NCBI GenBank assembly: GCA_017311185.1
Contig: JAESUZ010003097.1
Span: forward strand, 1 to 64,000
DNA from: Proteles cristata cristata
Lineage: Eukaryota > Chordata > Mammalia > Carnivora > Hyaenidae
Reading direction: 5' to 3'
DNA: 64,000 nt
Shown here: one piece after another, positions 35,130 through 46,380 of the stretch
Layout of the letters: every line of letters begins with the position of its first letter
How positions within the stretch are numbered: position 1 is the first letter of the stretch
Position numbers and translations under genes: made by a program
The notes under the pieces: generated by a model
Databases searched by the model: none
Told to the model about the DNA's origin: nothing
What the model saw: the letters and a program-made list of their open reading frames with translations, nothing else

Positions 35130-36560
35130 ATTTTATGTATATCACTTACAGATTTCATATATTGTTCAAATTTTCAAAATGATCATAACTTTATTTGGTT
35201 ATTGAAAACTGTTTAAGAATTATTTTTCTTTTCTTAACATAACATTTTTACATAATTCAAGACACTTTGTAGTTTGGGTTTTTAAATCCATACTCTTTTG
35301 CCATAATATTCAAGGTGCCAAGGCTCAAAACTAAATCTTCTTGCTAATCCACATTAATTACCAGATTCCAGGGTTTCCAAACAAAGACCAAAGTCCATCT
35401 GAAAACAATGTTTTCTGTTTTCAATAAAAAATGCCCAAATCAAATGAATTTGGATTTTGAATTTATTATGCTACTCTTCAGAGTAGCTCTTCTTAATTCC
35501 TTCACAATGGGTAGGATAGGGACATCCTGGCTGGTAAGGCATGGGATTTCTCTAAATTAGGTCTTATTCCTTTTAAAATTCTTATGGACTTCTGTTTTAT
35601 TATTTTTAACAATTTTCAAAACGGCCTTTATGAATATACTCATAATTTATTTTTAAATGGCCTACTTTTAATGTAAACAATATAGGTCTTATTTGGGGCA
35701 ACTTAATGACATTAATTATCTTAATGGTGTTATTTAAAAGTATGAATATTTTTAACATAGTTGTCAGAGTAATTATGGATTATTTATATCTTTCACTTGG
35801 GGGTTTTAAGGCAGGAGTGGGGGTGGAGGAATAATATCTTGCTATGTAGATATTTTATTAGATTGTCTTGTCTGTCACATGCCACAAATCAAATGTCTAA
35901 ATGTTATGTAAATAAATGTTGTTTTGTATTCATTGCAGAAGGTTTCCTATTCTCAGATAAGAACACTGTCTTAAAAGTAATACTTTTTGGAGTTTAATTA
36001 CATTTTCAAGAATAATTCACAATTCTCATTTTTAGATCTATGTTATACATTATTTCAGTAAAATATAAGTATTTTTAAAAGTGACTGTAAGGGCAAATAA
36101 ATACCTATACAATGAAATGAGATAAAAGAAAAGAAGAATTTAGAAGGCAAAAGTTTTCTGGGGTTTTAGTTTATATAATCTTTGATCACAAAGAAGTTTT
36201 AGTTGCAGCAAATGTAAACTTATAGCCAACACTGCTGTATACTTTATATACCACATACCCAATAATGTTAATTGGCTAACAAAAGATCCTATCTAGTCAA
36301 AAACTTACCACTGATTTTTCTCCTCATATAAGGTTATGCTTAATATTATTTTCATTCAATGTATCTTAAAATTGTGTATTAAATATGGATATGCATATTT
36401 ATACATATGATGCCAAAAATTTACTTAACATTGAAAAATATAATAACACTTTCTCCTGTTAGATTGAGGTAGTAAGAGACATGTAAGGAAAAATTATGTA
36501 TGTTTTCCTCCATGCTTCGCTACCTGATTTGCTAATATGCTTACATCCTTTGTCTCTATT
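35130..36560. other. Long unique intron stretch
   Basis: 1.4 kb of AT-rich sequence without L1 or SINE. No exon-like open frame bounded by splice signals was found. One of the longest repeat-free stretches in the window. Confidence 0.5.
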
Positions 36561-36592
36561 TCTGTGATACCATCTTTTCTTAAATACATTTT

Positions 36593-36830
36593 TTTATTTT
36601 TAAAAATTGTTTAAATAGTTTTTATTTATTTCTGAAGAAGAGAGAGAGAGAGAGAGACAGTGTGATCAGGGAGGGTCAGAGAGAGAGGGAGATACAGAAT
36701 CCGAAGGAGGCTCCAGGCTCTGAGCTAGCTGTCAGCACAGAGCCCGACGCGGGGCTCGAACCCATGAACTGTGAGATCATGACCTGAGCAGAAATCGGAC
36801 GCTTAACCAACTAAGCCACCCAGGCACCCC
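36593..36830 (-). mobile_element. SINEC_Fc-type SINE (older), first of a tandem pair
   Basis: Inverted, with (GA)n at 36640-36656, body ctgagctagctgtcagcac, head ccacccaggcacccc. Directly followed by another inverted SINE. Confidence 0.87.
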
Positions 36831-37058
36831 TTAAATTTATTTTTAATGTTTATTTCTGAGAGAGAGACAGACAGAGAGAGACAGAGACAGAACATGAGAA
36901 AGGGAGGGGCAGAGAAAGGGAGACACAGAATCTGAAGTAAGCTCCAGGCTCTGAGCTGTCAGCACAAAGCCTGATGCAGGGGTCGAACCCAGGAATCATG
37001 AGATCAATGACCTGAGCTGAAGTCAGAGGCTTAACTGACTGAGCCACCCCAGCGCCCC
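36831..37058 (-). mobile_element. SINEC_Fc-type SINE (older), second of a tandem pair
   Basis: Inverted, head ccaccccagcgcccc. tgataccatcttttc upstream of the pair and tgatacattcttatc downstream look like one decayed outer TSD, so one SINE probably landed in the tail of the other. Confidence 0.87.
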
Positions 37059-37139
37059 ATGATACATTCTTATCCTTTCTATGTTATGATTGCTGTCTTA
37101 ATAGATCTGAACATTCGAATACATTTAAAACCTCATTTT

Positions 37140-39304
37140 TTTATTTTTTTTATTTTTTACAAATAGTTTATTGTCAAATTAGTTTCCACATGACACCCAG
37201 TGCTCATCCCCACAAGTGTCCTCCTCCGTGCCCACCCCTCCTCCCCCCCACATCCACCAGTCCTCAGTTTTTGTCAGCATTCAAGAGTCTCTCATGGTTT
37301 GCCTCTCTCCCTCTCCCCCACCATTTCCACCCTTCTTCTCCCCTTGGTCCTCTGTTAAGTTCCTCCTAATCCTCCTATACGTGCACACATATGATATTTG
37401 TCCTTCTCTGCCTGACTTATTCGCTCAGCATAACACCCTCAAGGTCCATCCATGTTGCTACCCATGGCCAGATTTCATTGTTTCTCATTGCCATGTAGTA
37501 TTCCATGGTATACATAAACCACATCTTCTTGATCCACTCATCTGTTGATGGACACTTAGGCTCTTTCCATGTTTTAGCTATTGTGGAGAGTGCTGCTATG
37601 AACATTGGGGTACATGTGCTCCTATGCATCAGCATTTCTGTATCCCTTGGGTAAATTCCTAGCAGTTCTATTGCTGGGTCATAGTGGAGTTCTATTGTTA
37701 GTTTCCTTAGGAACCTCCACACTGCTTTCCAGAGGGGCTGTACCAGTTTCCATTCCCACCAGCAGTGTAGGAGGGTGCCCGTTTCTCCACATCCTCGCCA
37801 GCATCTAGAGTTCTCTGATTGGCTCATTTTAGCCACTCTGACTGGCGTGAGGTGGTATCTCAGTGTGGTTTTGATTTGTATTTCCCTGATAAGGAGCGAT
37901 GCTGAGCATCGTTTCATGTGTCTGTTGGCCATCTGGATGTCCTCTTTGGAGAAGTGTCTGTTCATATCTTCTGCCCATTTCTTCACTGCGTTGTTTGTTT
38001 TTCGGGCGTGTAGTTTAGTGAGTTCCTTGTAGATTCTGGATATCAACCCTTTATCTGATATGTCATTTGCAACTATCTTTCCCATTCCGTTGGTTGCCTA
38101 TTAATTTTCTGGGTTGTTTCCTTTGCTGTGCAGAAGCTTTTAATGTTGATGAGGTCCCAACAGTTTATTTTTGCTCTTGATTCCCTTGCTTTTGGGGATG
38201 TGTCAAGTAAGAAGTTGCTGCGGTGGAGGTCAAGGAGGTTGTTTCCTGCTTTCTCCTCTAGGGTGTTGACAGTTTCCTGTCTCACGTTCAGGTCCTTTAT
38301 CCATTTTGAGTTTATTTTTGTGCATAGTGTGAGAAAATGATCTAGTTTCATTCTTCTGCATGTTGCCGTCCAGTTCTCCCAACACCATCTGTTAAAAAGG
38401 CTGTCTTTTTTCCATCGGATATTCTTTCCTGCTTTGTCAAAAATTAGTTGGCTGTATACTTTTGGGTCCACTTCTGAGTTCTCAATTCTGTTCCATTGGT
38501 CTATGTGTCTGTTTTTGTGCCAATGCCATACTGTCTTGATGATGACAGCTTTGTAGTAGAGGCTAAAGTCTGGGATGGTGATCCCTCCCGTTTTGGTTTT
38601 TTTTTCAGGATTACTTTGGCTATTCGGGGTCTTTTGTGGTTCCATACAAATTTTTGGATAGTTTATTCTAGTTTTGAGAAGTATGCTGGTGCAATTTTGA
38701 TTGGAATTGCATTGAATGTGTAGAGTGCCTTAGGTAGTAATGACATCTTAACTATATTTATTCTTCCTATCCATGAACATGGAATGTTTTCCATTTCTTT
38801 GTGTCTTCTTCAATTTCCTTCATAAGTTTTCTATAGTTTTCCTCATACAGATCTCTTGTATCCTTGGTTAGGTTTATTCCGAGGTATTTTATGTTGTTTT
38901 GTGCAATTGTGAATGGGATCAGTTTCTTGATTTCTCTTTCTGTTGCTTCATTGTTGGTGTATAAAAATGCAACCGATTTCTGTACGTTGATTTTGTACCC
39001 TGCAACTTGGCTGAATTCTTGGATCAGTTCTAGTAGGCTTCTGGTGGAGTCTGTCGGGTTTTCTATGTAGAGTATCATGTCATCTGCGAAGAGTGAAAGT
39101 TTGACTTCCTCTTTGCCAATTCTGATGCCTTTGATTTCCTTTTGGTGTCTGATGGCTGATGCTAGGACTTCCAGCACTATGTTAAACAGCAGTGGTGAGA
39201 GTGGGCATCCCTGTCGTGTTCCTGATCTCAGGGGGAAAGCTCTGAGTTTTTCCCCGTTGAGGATGATGTTAGCTGAAGGCTTCTCATAGATGGCGTTGAT
39301 GATG
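37140..39304 (-). mobile_element. L1-G, young 5'-truncated L1
   Basis: Perfect 14-bp TSD taaaacctcatttt at 37126-37139 and 39305-39318. The empty site cctcatttt/attg fits the L1 endonuclease TTTT/A preference. It contains the 3' UTR and the C-terminal half of ORF2. It is very similar to L1-P at 61123-62470. Confidence 0.96.
37355..39304 (-). pseudogene. L1-G ORF2 fragment (RT to C terminus)
   Basis: Starts in RT ([21 protein letters not shown], 39290), has [20 protein letters not shown] and an intact catalytic FADD at 39079-39090, the thumb/linker, and the C-terminal zinc-knuckle-like cluster [18 protein letters not shown], where the last Cys is W. The stop TAA is at 37355-37357. Three open segments (39345-38767, 38645-38073, 38085-37417) are separated by single-base shifts, mostly in homopolymer runs. 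Confidence 0.9.
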
Positions 39305-39318
39305 TAAAACCTCATTTT

Positions 39319-40019
39319 ATTGTAACAGTAAGAGACTCCTTTCAAATTACATTTTGGTGTAGGCTTCCAATTTTCATTTATTTTTTAAACTAAATTCTTC
39401 CTAACTTTACTAATTACTAAATGAATAATGGACAAATACAGCCAGTGTATAAGAACTCTAGGAAGTTAGCAGGAGAAACGGTGGAAATAGACAGCCAGCC
39501 ATACTGCAGAAGAAGCCTACAGCAGTTTGCGCTTCAGCTCTAGAACTTTGATTCAGGGTATTGGGCCCCAGTATTTAATTTAGTCAACATAGAAGGTTCC
39601 TCAGGGAGCACAGTGTAACTGGCAGTACCAGATGTGAATCTGAGCAGCCATGGTGACATGATGATACTAGGAAGGCAGGAAATCAGACTTTTTCACATGC
39701 CAGCTATTATGCAAGTGACATCTGTGTTTCATGGGGCTCATGACTCAAATACGTATTTTCAAAAAGGTACATCTTCTGTCTTAAATATATGCAAGTGTAT
39801 AATTTCTATAAGAAGGAAATGGTAGGTAGGATTAGTTGCCCTTCATAAAGAAGCTGGAGCAAATTCCAAGCTTGCTCAACTACTGCAACTCTTTCTAAAT
39901 AAAATAGGTTATTCTGTCAGGTATATATGGTGTTTATAAATTAGCCTCCCCGTAATAGTACTTTATACTTCCTGTTTAGGATAGAGGTGGGTGGGTGTGT
40001 GGGAGGTAAGCATCAGAGA
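39319..40019. other. Unique intron sequence
   Basis: No exon or repeat recognised. A short open stretch near 39634-39825 has no family resemblance and no convincing splice borders. Confidence 0.5.
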
Positions 40020-40235
40020 ATGACTAATATTTATTGGGTCCCTCTATGAGCATGATTTGTTTAATGTGGGGCTTCCCTTTTAATCCTTTGACCAATATTA
40101 TGAGGTAGATAGCATTATTTTCATTTTCAGGTAAGAAAACTAAGCCTCAGAGATTAGGTCATTTGTTCATAACTAGGAAAAGATAGAGCTAAAATTAAAA
40201 TTCAGGATTTACTTAATCCCCACTATTTTGCAATG
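40020..40235 (+). repeat. MIR element (ancient tRNA-derived SINE)
   Basis: Matches the MIR layout: aatatttattgggtccct, taatcctttgaccaatatt, atgaggtagatagcattatt, then aagaaaactaagcctcagag and the aactaggaaaagatagagc region. Confidence 0.75.
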
Positions 40236-40565
40236 AGGAAAATTGAAGCTCGTTCCATGTCATTAGTCCTAAGCCTCTACTTACCATGTGCCCATCATAA
40301 TCAGAATTTCTGTTACCTCTGGCTTTTAATTTTGTTGCTGGGGAATAAAATTTTAGTATGCATATTGAAGTGATGGGTCTTATTGTATGAAAGTTATTTA
40401 TTTATCAAAACAAAGTTGTTTTGTTTTGAGCAAGTTTGCTCTTGTACACAGAAGCTTACCAGCAATTCCTTTATTTTATAGTGAGACTGTTGCCTGTTAA
40501 ATTTAGAGAAAACACTTATTTAATTCTTCCCAAAGAAGATAAGTCAATGTCTTCAAGGAATTCCT
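40236..40565. other. Unique intron sequence
   Basis: Nothing recognised. Confidence 0.45.
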
Positions 40566-40579
40566 TAACAAGTTGTTAT

Positions 40580-40794
40580 TTTTTTTAATAATGTTTTTAT
40601 TTATTTCTGAGAAAGAGAGACAGCGTGAACAGGGGAGGGTCAGAGAGAGGGAGGGAGACAGAATCCGAAACAGGCTTCAGACTCTGAGCTAGTTGTCAGC
40701 ACAGAGCCCCACGCGGGGCTCAAACCCACAAACCCTGAGATCATGACCTGAGCCCAAGTCGGACGCTTAACCGACTGAGCCACCCAAGCGTCCC
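40580..40794 (-). mobile_element. SINEC_Fc-type SINE (older)
   Basis: Inverted. TSD taacaagttgttat at 40566-40579 and 40795-40808. Confidence 0.95.
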
Positions 40795-40808
40795 TAACAA
40801 GTTGTTAT

Positions 40809-41230
40809 CTTCATCCAATGCTTTAAAGTTTATATATGGTAATTTGAGTTTTGCTTTACTTTGGCTTATCAGTAGATAGAAGTTTTTTTTTTTATTTCTG
40901 CAGGTTTTTTTTTTATGACATTCCTGTGGTAGAGGATTGTAATTGAAACTGCATGTGACAACTAAAAGGTTAGCTGGGCAATGTCAATTCAAACTTTAGA
41001 ATTGACTGCTAATCTTTTTCTTTTTTAAAAATATTGAAATGAAAATGACAGTAAATTTTCACATATGGTGACTTTAGAAGGATGTTGGATCATGAATTCG
41101 GATGACAATACTCCTGGGACTAAAGATTCATGATACCCCATACTTAAACAACTGTAGTGTAAAACTGAGGGAAGTTCCTTACAAGCATAAGTGTAAGTGA
41201 TATTGGGATTATAAAGAGATTATATTAACG
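40809..41230. other. Unique intron sequence
   Basis: AT-rich, with T runs at 40885-40893 and 40906-40914. No gene. Confidence 0.45.
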
Positions 41231-41231
41231 A

Positions 41232-41756
41232 GGCATCTCTAGAGAAACAGTACCAGGATGTATGCATATTTGCAGAGAAAGAGATTTATTATAAGGAATT
41301 GACCCATACAATTATGGAGGCTGAGAAGTCCCAAGATCTTCACTTAGTAAGATAGAGACTTAGGAGAGCCAAACTATTGTTTCAGTCCAAGTCTAAATGA
41401 TTGAGAACAAGGGCAGTCAGTAATGCAAGATCCATTCCAAAAGGCAGCAGGCTTCAGACCCAAGAAGAGCCAATGTTTCAGTCCCAGTCCAAAGGCCAGA
41501 AAAGACCAACATTCTAGCTCATCACTTAGACAGAGTACCCCCTTACTCAGTCCTTTGGCGGGATTCAGGTCTTTAATTTATTGGATGAGGCTCATCTACA
41601 TTAGGAAGAGCAATTTGCTTAATTCAACCTATTTATTCAAATGTTAATCTTACCTACAAACACCCTCACATGACACATCCAGAATATTGTTTGACCAAAT
41701 GTCTGGGCATCCTATGATCCAGTCAAGTTAATCCCCCAAATTAATCATCACAGTAA
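41232..41756. repeat. Ancient mammalian interspersed repeat, family not assigned
   Basis: Contains phrases common to an old dispersed mammalian repeat: gagatttattataaggaatt, caattatggaggctgagaag, tccaag-type units, and an end with gtctgggcatcctatgatcc. I recognise the repeat type but cannot name the family with confidence. Confidence 0.6.
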
Positions 41757-41779
41757 TATGTCTTAGAAATTCATAGGCT

Positions 41780-42232
41780 AGAAATTATCAGAATATGAAA
41801 GATAAATATTATGAATATATAAAGAACCCTTACAAATGAATGACAGCACAAAATAACCTAATTAAAAAATGAGCAAAGGTCTTGAATAGAAATATGCCAA
41901 AGAAAATATACAAATGGCTAACAAGCATATGAAAAGATGCCAACATAACCAATCATCAGGTAAATGTAAATCAAAACCACAGTGCAGTATCACGTTACAA
42001 CTCTTTAGGTTGGCTACTTCTGTGTTTAAAAAAATCACAGAAACTAACAAGTGTTGGTGAGCATGTGAAGAAATTAGAACACTTGTGCTCTGTTGGGGAG
42101 TATATAAAATGATACAGCCACTACAAAAAATAGTATTATGATTTATCAAAAATTTAAAGTAGAATTACCATATGATCCAGCAATTCCCACTTCTGGGTTT
42201 ATATTCTAAAGAATTCAAAGGAGGGGCCAAAA
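41780..42232 (+). mobile_element. L1-H, old ORF2 3' fragment
   Basis: Sense L1: aaaaaatgagcaaaggtctt, aacaagtgttggtgagcatg, tatgatccagcaattcccac. Strongly decayed, with no 3' UTR. Confidence 0.75.
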
Positions 42233-43071
42233 AACAAAACTGTTTTTAACTTGAGGGCAGAATGTACCTTATCCTTTGTGTCCACCTTTTTATTCTTCTC
42301 TAAATCAACATTTACATTTTTAATGGCAAATTATTTTGATAACATTATTTTCTTGGATAAGATGCTCTTAAGAACTTTAACTGTTTTTCCCCCATAAGCT
42401 TCTACTCAATAGACATCGTCTTAATAGCTTGCCTTCAACATTGGTAATGTTGAGACCCCACCACATTTCTAACAAATCGAGTCACGTTTTATTTCATTCA
42501 ATTTAAGAAATGAATCAGCTTCGGGTATCCTCTAAATGAATTACAAGTTAATTGGCTGAGTGTGTTCAGCATTCTGTTCATTATTTCTTCCATTATGACA
42601 GTAATGTAGGCTGGATGGCACTGGAGAACTTGATGCAATGAAAATATATAAGAACATTTATGCTGGCTGTTATGGTGGATTATTTTAATCTACCTAGAAC
42701 CTTATTACCATTTATTTTGCTTTCTGTTTTATTTTAGCTACAAAACTATTGTATGATCAATATACAATGGGAACCTAATGAGCTTTTTCTGTTGTAAATA
42801 ATGTGAGGCTTATTCCATTTGATTAAAAATTCTTGTATGGCATATTTTCATCATCAGGAACGTGTAACTTGGAACTTACAATAGATGCAACTCATCAAGA
42901 CTTTTTAAGTAGAGGAAGAACAAATTTATAATTTATCTTTGTTGAATGATTAACATACACACAGAACAACTGTACTATATTGCCTATGAGTAGACACATT
43001 AATTATACAATCTGACTTCACTCTTTTGGTCATAAACCACGAATTAATATATTGCTTTCCCTCTTGATGTT
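42233..43071. other. Unique intron sequence
   Basis: 839 bp without recognised repeats or exon signals. Confidence 0.5.
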
Positions 43072-43090
43072 TAAAATTCTTTTTCAAAGG

Positions 43091-43309
43091 TACCTGGGTG
43101 GCTCAGTTCGTTAAGCCATCAACTTTGGCTCAGGTCATGATCTCATGGTTCGTGGGTTTGATCCCGCATCGGTCTCTGTGCTGACAGCTCAGAGCCTGGA
43201 GCCTGCATTGAATTCTGTGTCTCCTTCTCCCTGTGGCCCTCCCCTGCTCACATTCTGTTACTCTCTCTCTCAAAAATAAAAATATAAACATTAAAAATAT
43301 TTTTAAAAA
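43091..43309 (+). mobile_element. SINEC_Fc-type SINE (older)
   Basis: Perfect 19-bp TSD taaaattctttttcaaagg at 43072-43090 and 43310-43328, despite a diverged body. Confidence 0.95.
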
Positions 43310-43328
43310 TAAAATTCTTTTTCAAAGG

Positions 43329-44404
43329 GTTGTAGCTTTAAAACAAATATCACTTTTTTAGTATTATGCCAGTTTTAGCTGTGATAACTTTTACATTTAA
43401 GTCATGTTTTATATGTTGTATACATTATTTTCTATTGTTATTTAAATCCAATTTAGGAGAGGGTTCCATTTTAAATTTCATCAAGAAACGGAATATTGAA
43501 ATCAGTTTACATCTAGAAAGGATTCGAGGTGTAGCCTCTGTGAGACCAGACCACCTTTTTAGGCAGAAGACAGCAATAGAACCTCATACCTCATTCCATG
43601 ACTTGCAGCCTTTCACCTCAACTCACTAGCATAGGCTTTCTCTCTCACTCTCTTGCTCTTTCATTCTTATTTTTTCATCACAAAAACATGCATATACATA
43701 CAAGAGCTTTGCAGGATATAGATTTTTAACTAAAATCTATTTTTACATATTTTTACCACCCCTTTAGATCATTGGAGACATAGGGATGAAGCTACTAGAA
43801 AAAAATCAGATATATATTTTTAGTTCTTTGATGGACATTGTGTGTCTTGTTGAGTGAGTCCTTTGACCCTGCTTTTCCCGACTCCTTATCAGTAAAATGG
43901 AAGTCCTTTTTCTATCATGCTTCTAACTTACTTCATTCAGTTGCCTCCAGAATTCATTGAATTAAAATAACGTATAAAGTCTATAGTTTATTGGAATAAA
44001 AAATCTAAGAACAAAACCGATAAGGTTATTATGAAATTTTCTGAATTCATAAATATGATTATTAAAGGCTACCTTATCTTCTTACACCTCTCTTATTTAC
44101 ACTTTTAATTTATTATAACATTAGTACAAGACCTACACATGGCAAATCTAGATTAACTTGTCAAAAGACACCATAGTGATGTGATCTTGACTATTATTTT
44201 TAAATGTATGTAGTGTGAATGTGAATACGTGTATCTTAGAAAAATGTTTGAAAAATATATATAATATTAACAAGTGCTGTTTTTAAAATTGTGGGTGATT
44301 TAAATTCTCTCTTTACGAAAAATTATCTTTATTTTCTACAATGAAAATACAATGTATTATTTATGTGATTACAATAATTTAAAGTCAATACTGCTTATTT
44401 ACTG
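43329..44404. other. Unique HDX intron upstream of the exon
   Basis: No repeats recognised. An open stretch at 43366-43629 has a weak AG upstream (43454) but no known protein similarity that I can name and no clear donor. I treat it as noncoding. Confidence 0.5.
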
Positions 44405-44535
44405 GTGAACCTGGCTGACTCAGTTGGCAGACAATGCAACTCTTGATCTCAGGGTTTTGAGTTCAAGCCCCACAAGTGGTGTGAAGCCTACTTAAAAACC
44501 TGTAAAAATTAAAACTAAAACCAACAAGTTTAAAA
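44405..44535 (+). mobile_element. Old carnivore CAN SINE (SINEC, non-Fc)
   Basis: Short tRNA-type SINE: gaacctggctgactcagttg, gcaactcttgatctcaggg, gagttcaagccccac, then gtgaagcctacttaaaaa. This is the ancestral carnivore form without the Fc tail. It lies about 240 bp upstream of the HDX exon. Confidence 0.75.
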
Positions 44536-44729
44536 AAATACTATTTAATCTCTAATAGTTAAATTTGTCTTTACTTACTTTATTCCAACACACTTTCATG
44601 TTACGGAAATATCATGGAAAGACCCATTTCAAAACGGGGGACACATATTAAGAACTGTGAAATTAATTTAGTTGCTATTATGTGTTGAAAGTAGCCTAGC
44701 ATAGATCGTCCAGATTATCCTCTCTATAG

Positions 44730-44775
44730 TATTCTTTTCTTTTATTGTTCTAATTATTTTAAATCTGTTTTACAG
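44730..44775 (+). promoter_or_regulatory. HDX: Splice acceptor of the HDX exon with branch-point candidate
   Basis: A T-rich tract runs into tttacag, with the AG at 44774-44775. TTCTAAT at 44748-44754 is a good branch-point match, its adenosine at 44753 lying 23 nt from the exon. The nearest repeat upstream is an old SINE ending about 200 bp away. Confidence 0.75.
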
Positions 44776-44922
44776 CTACAAGACCGCACTCAGTTCAGTG
44801 ACCGAGATTTAGCCACCCTTAAGAAGTACTGGGACAATGGCATGACCAGCCTTGGTTCTGTGTGTAGAGAGAAAATTGAAGCAGTTGCAACTGAATTGAA
44901 TGTTGACTGTGAAATCGTTCGG
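44776..44922 (+). CDS. HDX: HDX internal exon: N-terminal 49 residues of the second homeodomain block
   Basis: This is an internal coding exon of the X-linked highly divergent homeobox gene. It is 147 bp and 49 codons, open in one frame from the splice acceptor to the donor (phase 0 at both ends). The translation begins LQDRTQFSDRDLATLKKYW and continues through DNGMTSLGSVCREKIEA to end in NVDCEIVR; I recognise this as HDX. Homeodomain helix 1 lies at about residues 8-22, helix 2 at about 30-41, and helix 3 starts at about 44. The exon stops before the WxNxR part of the recognition helix, which must be in the next exon, outside this window. Seen in sequence: an acceptor (polypyrimidine stretch, TTCTAAT branch-like site, ACAG) and a donor (CGG then gtaaga). 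HDX is a nuclear protein presumed to bind DNA; its targets are not shown here. A retrocopy is unlikely because both intron boundaries are intact. Confidence 0.92.
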
Positions 44923-44930
44923 GTAAGACA
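44923..44930 (+). promoter_or_regulatory. HDX: Splice donor of the HDX exon
   Basis: Exon-end CGG is followed by gtaagaca, a near-consensus U2-type 5' splice site. It leaves phase 0, which suits continuation of homeodomain helix 3 in the next exon. Confidence 0.8.
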
Positions 44931-45019
44931 TTTTCAATAATTTTCATGCTGTGATTGAAAATTGTCATAAAAGAAAGTTCTATAAAAATTGTATGAGGTG
45001 CTATAAACAAGAACATCAA

Positions 45020-45497
45020 TAAAGTGAAAAAGGCAAGCCACAGAATGGGGGAAGTATTTTCAAATTACATATCTGATAAGGAGCTTGTATTCAGAGTATG
45101 TAAAGAATTCATAAATTCATAAGAATTCAATAAAAAAGGTAAATAATGCAATTGAAAATGGGCAAAGACTTTGAATATACTTTTATCCAAAGAAGATATG
45201 CAAATGGCCAATAAACACACAAAAAATATGTTCAATATCATTTGTCATTGTGGAAATTAAAACCACAATGAGGTACCACTTACTAGCCAATATGATGGCA
45301 ATAATAAAAAAGACAAATAATAACAAGTGTTGACCAGGACGTGAATAAATTGGAACCATTGTACACTTCTGGTGAAAATGTAAAACGTTTTAGCCACATT
45401 GGAAAACAGTTCTTAAATTTTTAACAGAGTTATCATATGACCCAGCAATTTCACTCTTAGCTATGAAATGAAATGTATGTATACTCAAAAACTTACA
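45020..45497 (+). mobile_element. L1-I, old L1, upstream part
   Basis: Sense ORF2 3' end starting about 100 bp after the HDX exon (aaggcaagccacagaatggg, gaaaatgggcaaagactttg, tatgacccagcaatttcact). Interrupted at 45497 and continued at 47057. Confidence 0.78.
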
Positions 45498-45859
45498 TGT
45501 GTCCATTTGTTTTCTTTCTTAAATTCCACATATGAATGAAATTATATGGTATTTCTTGATCTCTGACTGACTTATTTCACTTAGCATAATACTTTCCAGA
45601 TCCATCCAAATCCTTCCAAATGGTAATGTTGCATTCTTTTTTATGGGTGAGTAATATTTCATAGTATATATGTACGGCTTTTTCTTTATCCATTCAGCAG
45701 TCAATGGACAGACATTTGCACTGTTTACATAATTTGGCTATTATAGACAATGTTACTATAAACATTGAGGTGCATGTATCCCTTCAAATTAGTATTTTTT
45801 TAATTCTATGGGTAAATACCTTATAGTATAATTCCTGTATTAGAAGGTAGTTGTATTTT

Positions 45860-46086
45860 TTTAAAAAAATTTTAATGTTTTATTCATTTTTTGAGAGAGA
45901 GAGATAGAGACAGCATGAACAGGGGAGGGTCAGAGAGAGAGGGAGATGCAGAATCTGAAGACAGGCTCCAGGCTCTGAGCTAGCTGCTAGCACAGAGCTC
46001 GATGCGGGGCTCGAACCCTCGAACCATGAAATCATGACCTGAGCTGAAGTCGGACACTTAACCAACTGAGCCACCCAGGGGCCCCA
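45860..46086 (-). mobile_element. SINEC_Fc-type SINE (older) in L1-J
   Basis: Inverted, from ttttttaaaaaaattttaat to ccacccaggggcccc. Short TSD-like ggtagtt on both sides. Confidence 0.88.
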
Positions 46087-46380
46087 GGGTAGTTCTAGTT
46101 TTAACTTTTTGAGAAAACTCCATACTGTTTTCTACAGTAGCTGCACAAGTTGACATTCTACAAACAGTGCAAGAGGGTTCCCCTTTCTTCAGATCCTCAC
46201 CAACACCTGTTGTTTCTTGTGTTGTAAATTTTAGCCATTTGACAGGTGTGAGGTGATCTCATTGTACTTTTGATTTGTATTTCTCTGATGATCAGTGATG
46301 GTGAGTATCTTTTCATGTTTGCTGTTCATCTGTATGTCTTCTTTGGGAAAATGTCAATTCTTGTCTTCTGGTCATTTCTT

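Noticed and set aside
43366..43629. An 88-residue open stretch in unique intron, upstream of the HDX exon
   Set aside because: It starts inside AT-rich intron, shows no family motif I recognise, and lacks a convincing acceptor/donor pair.
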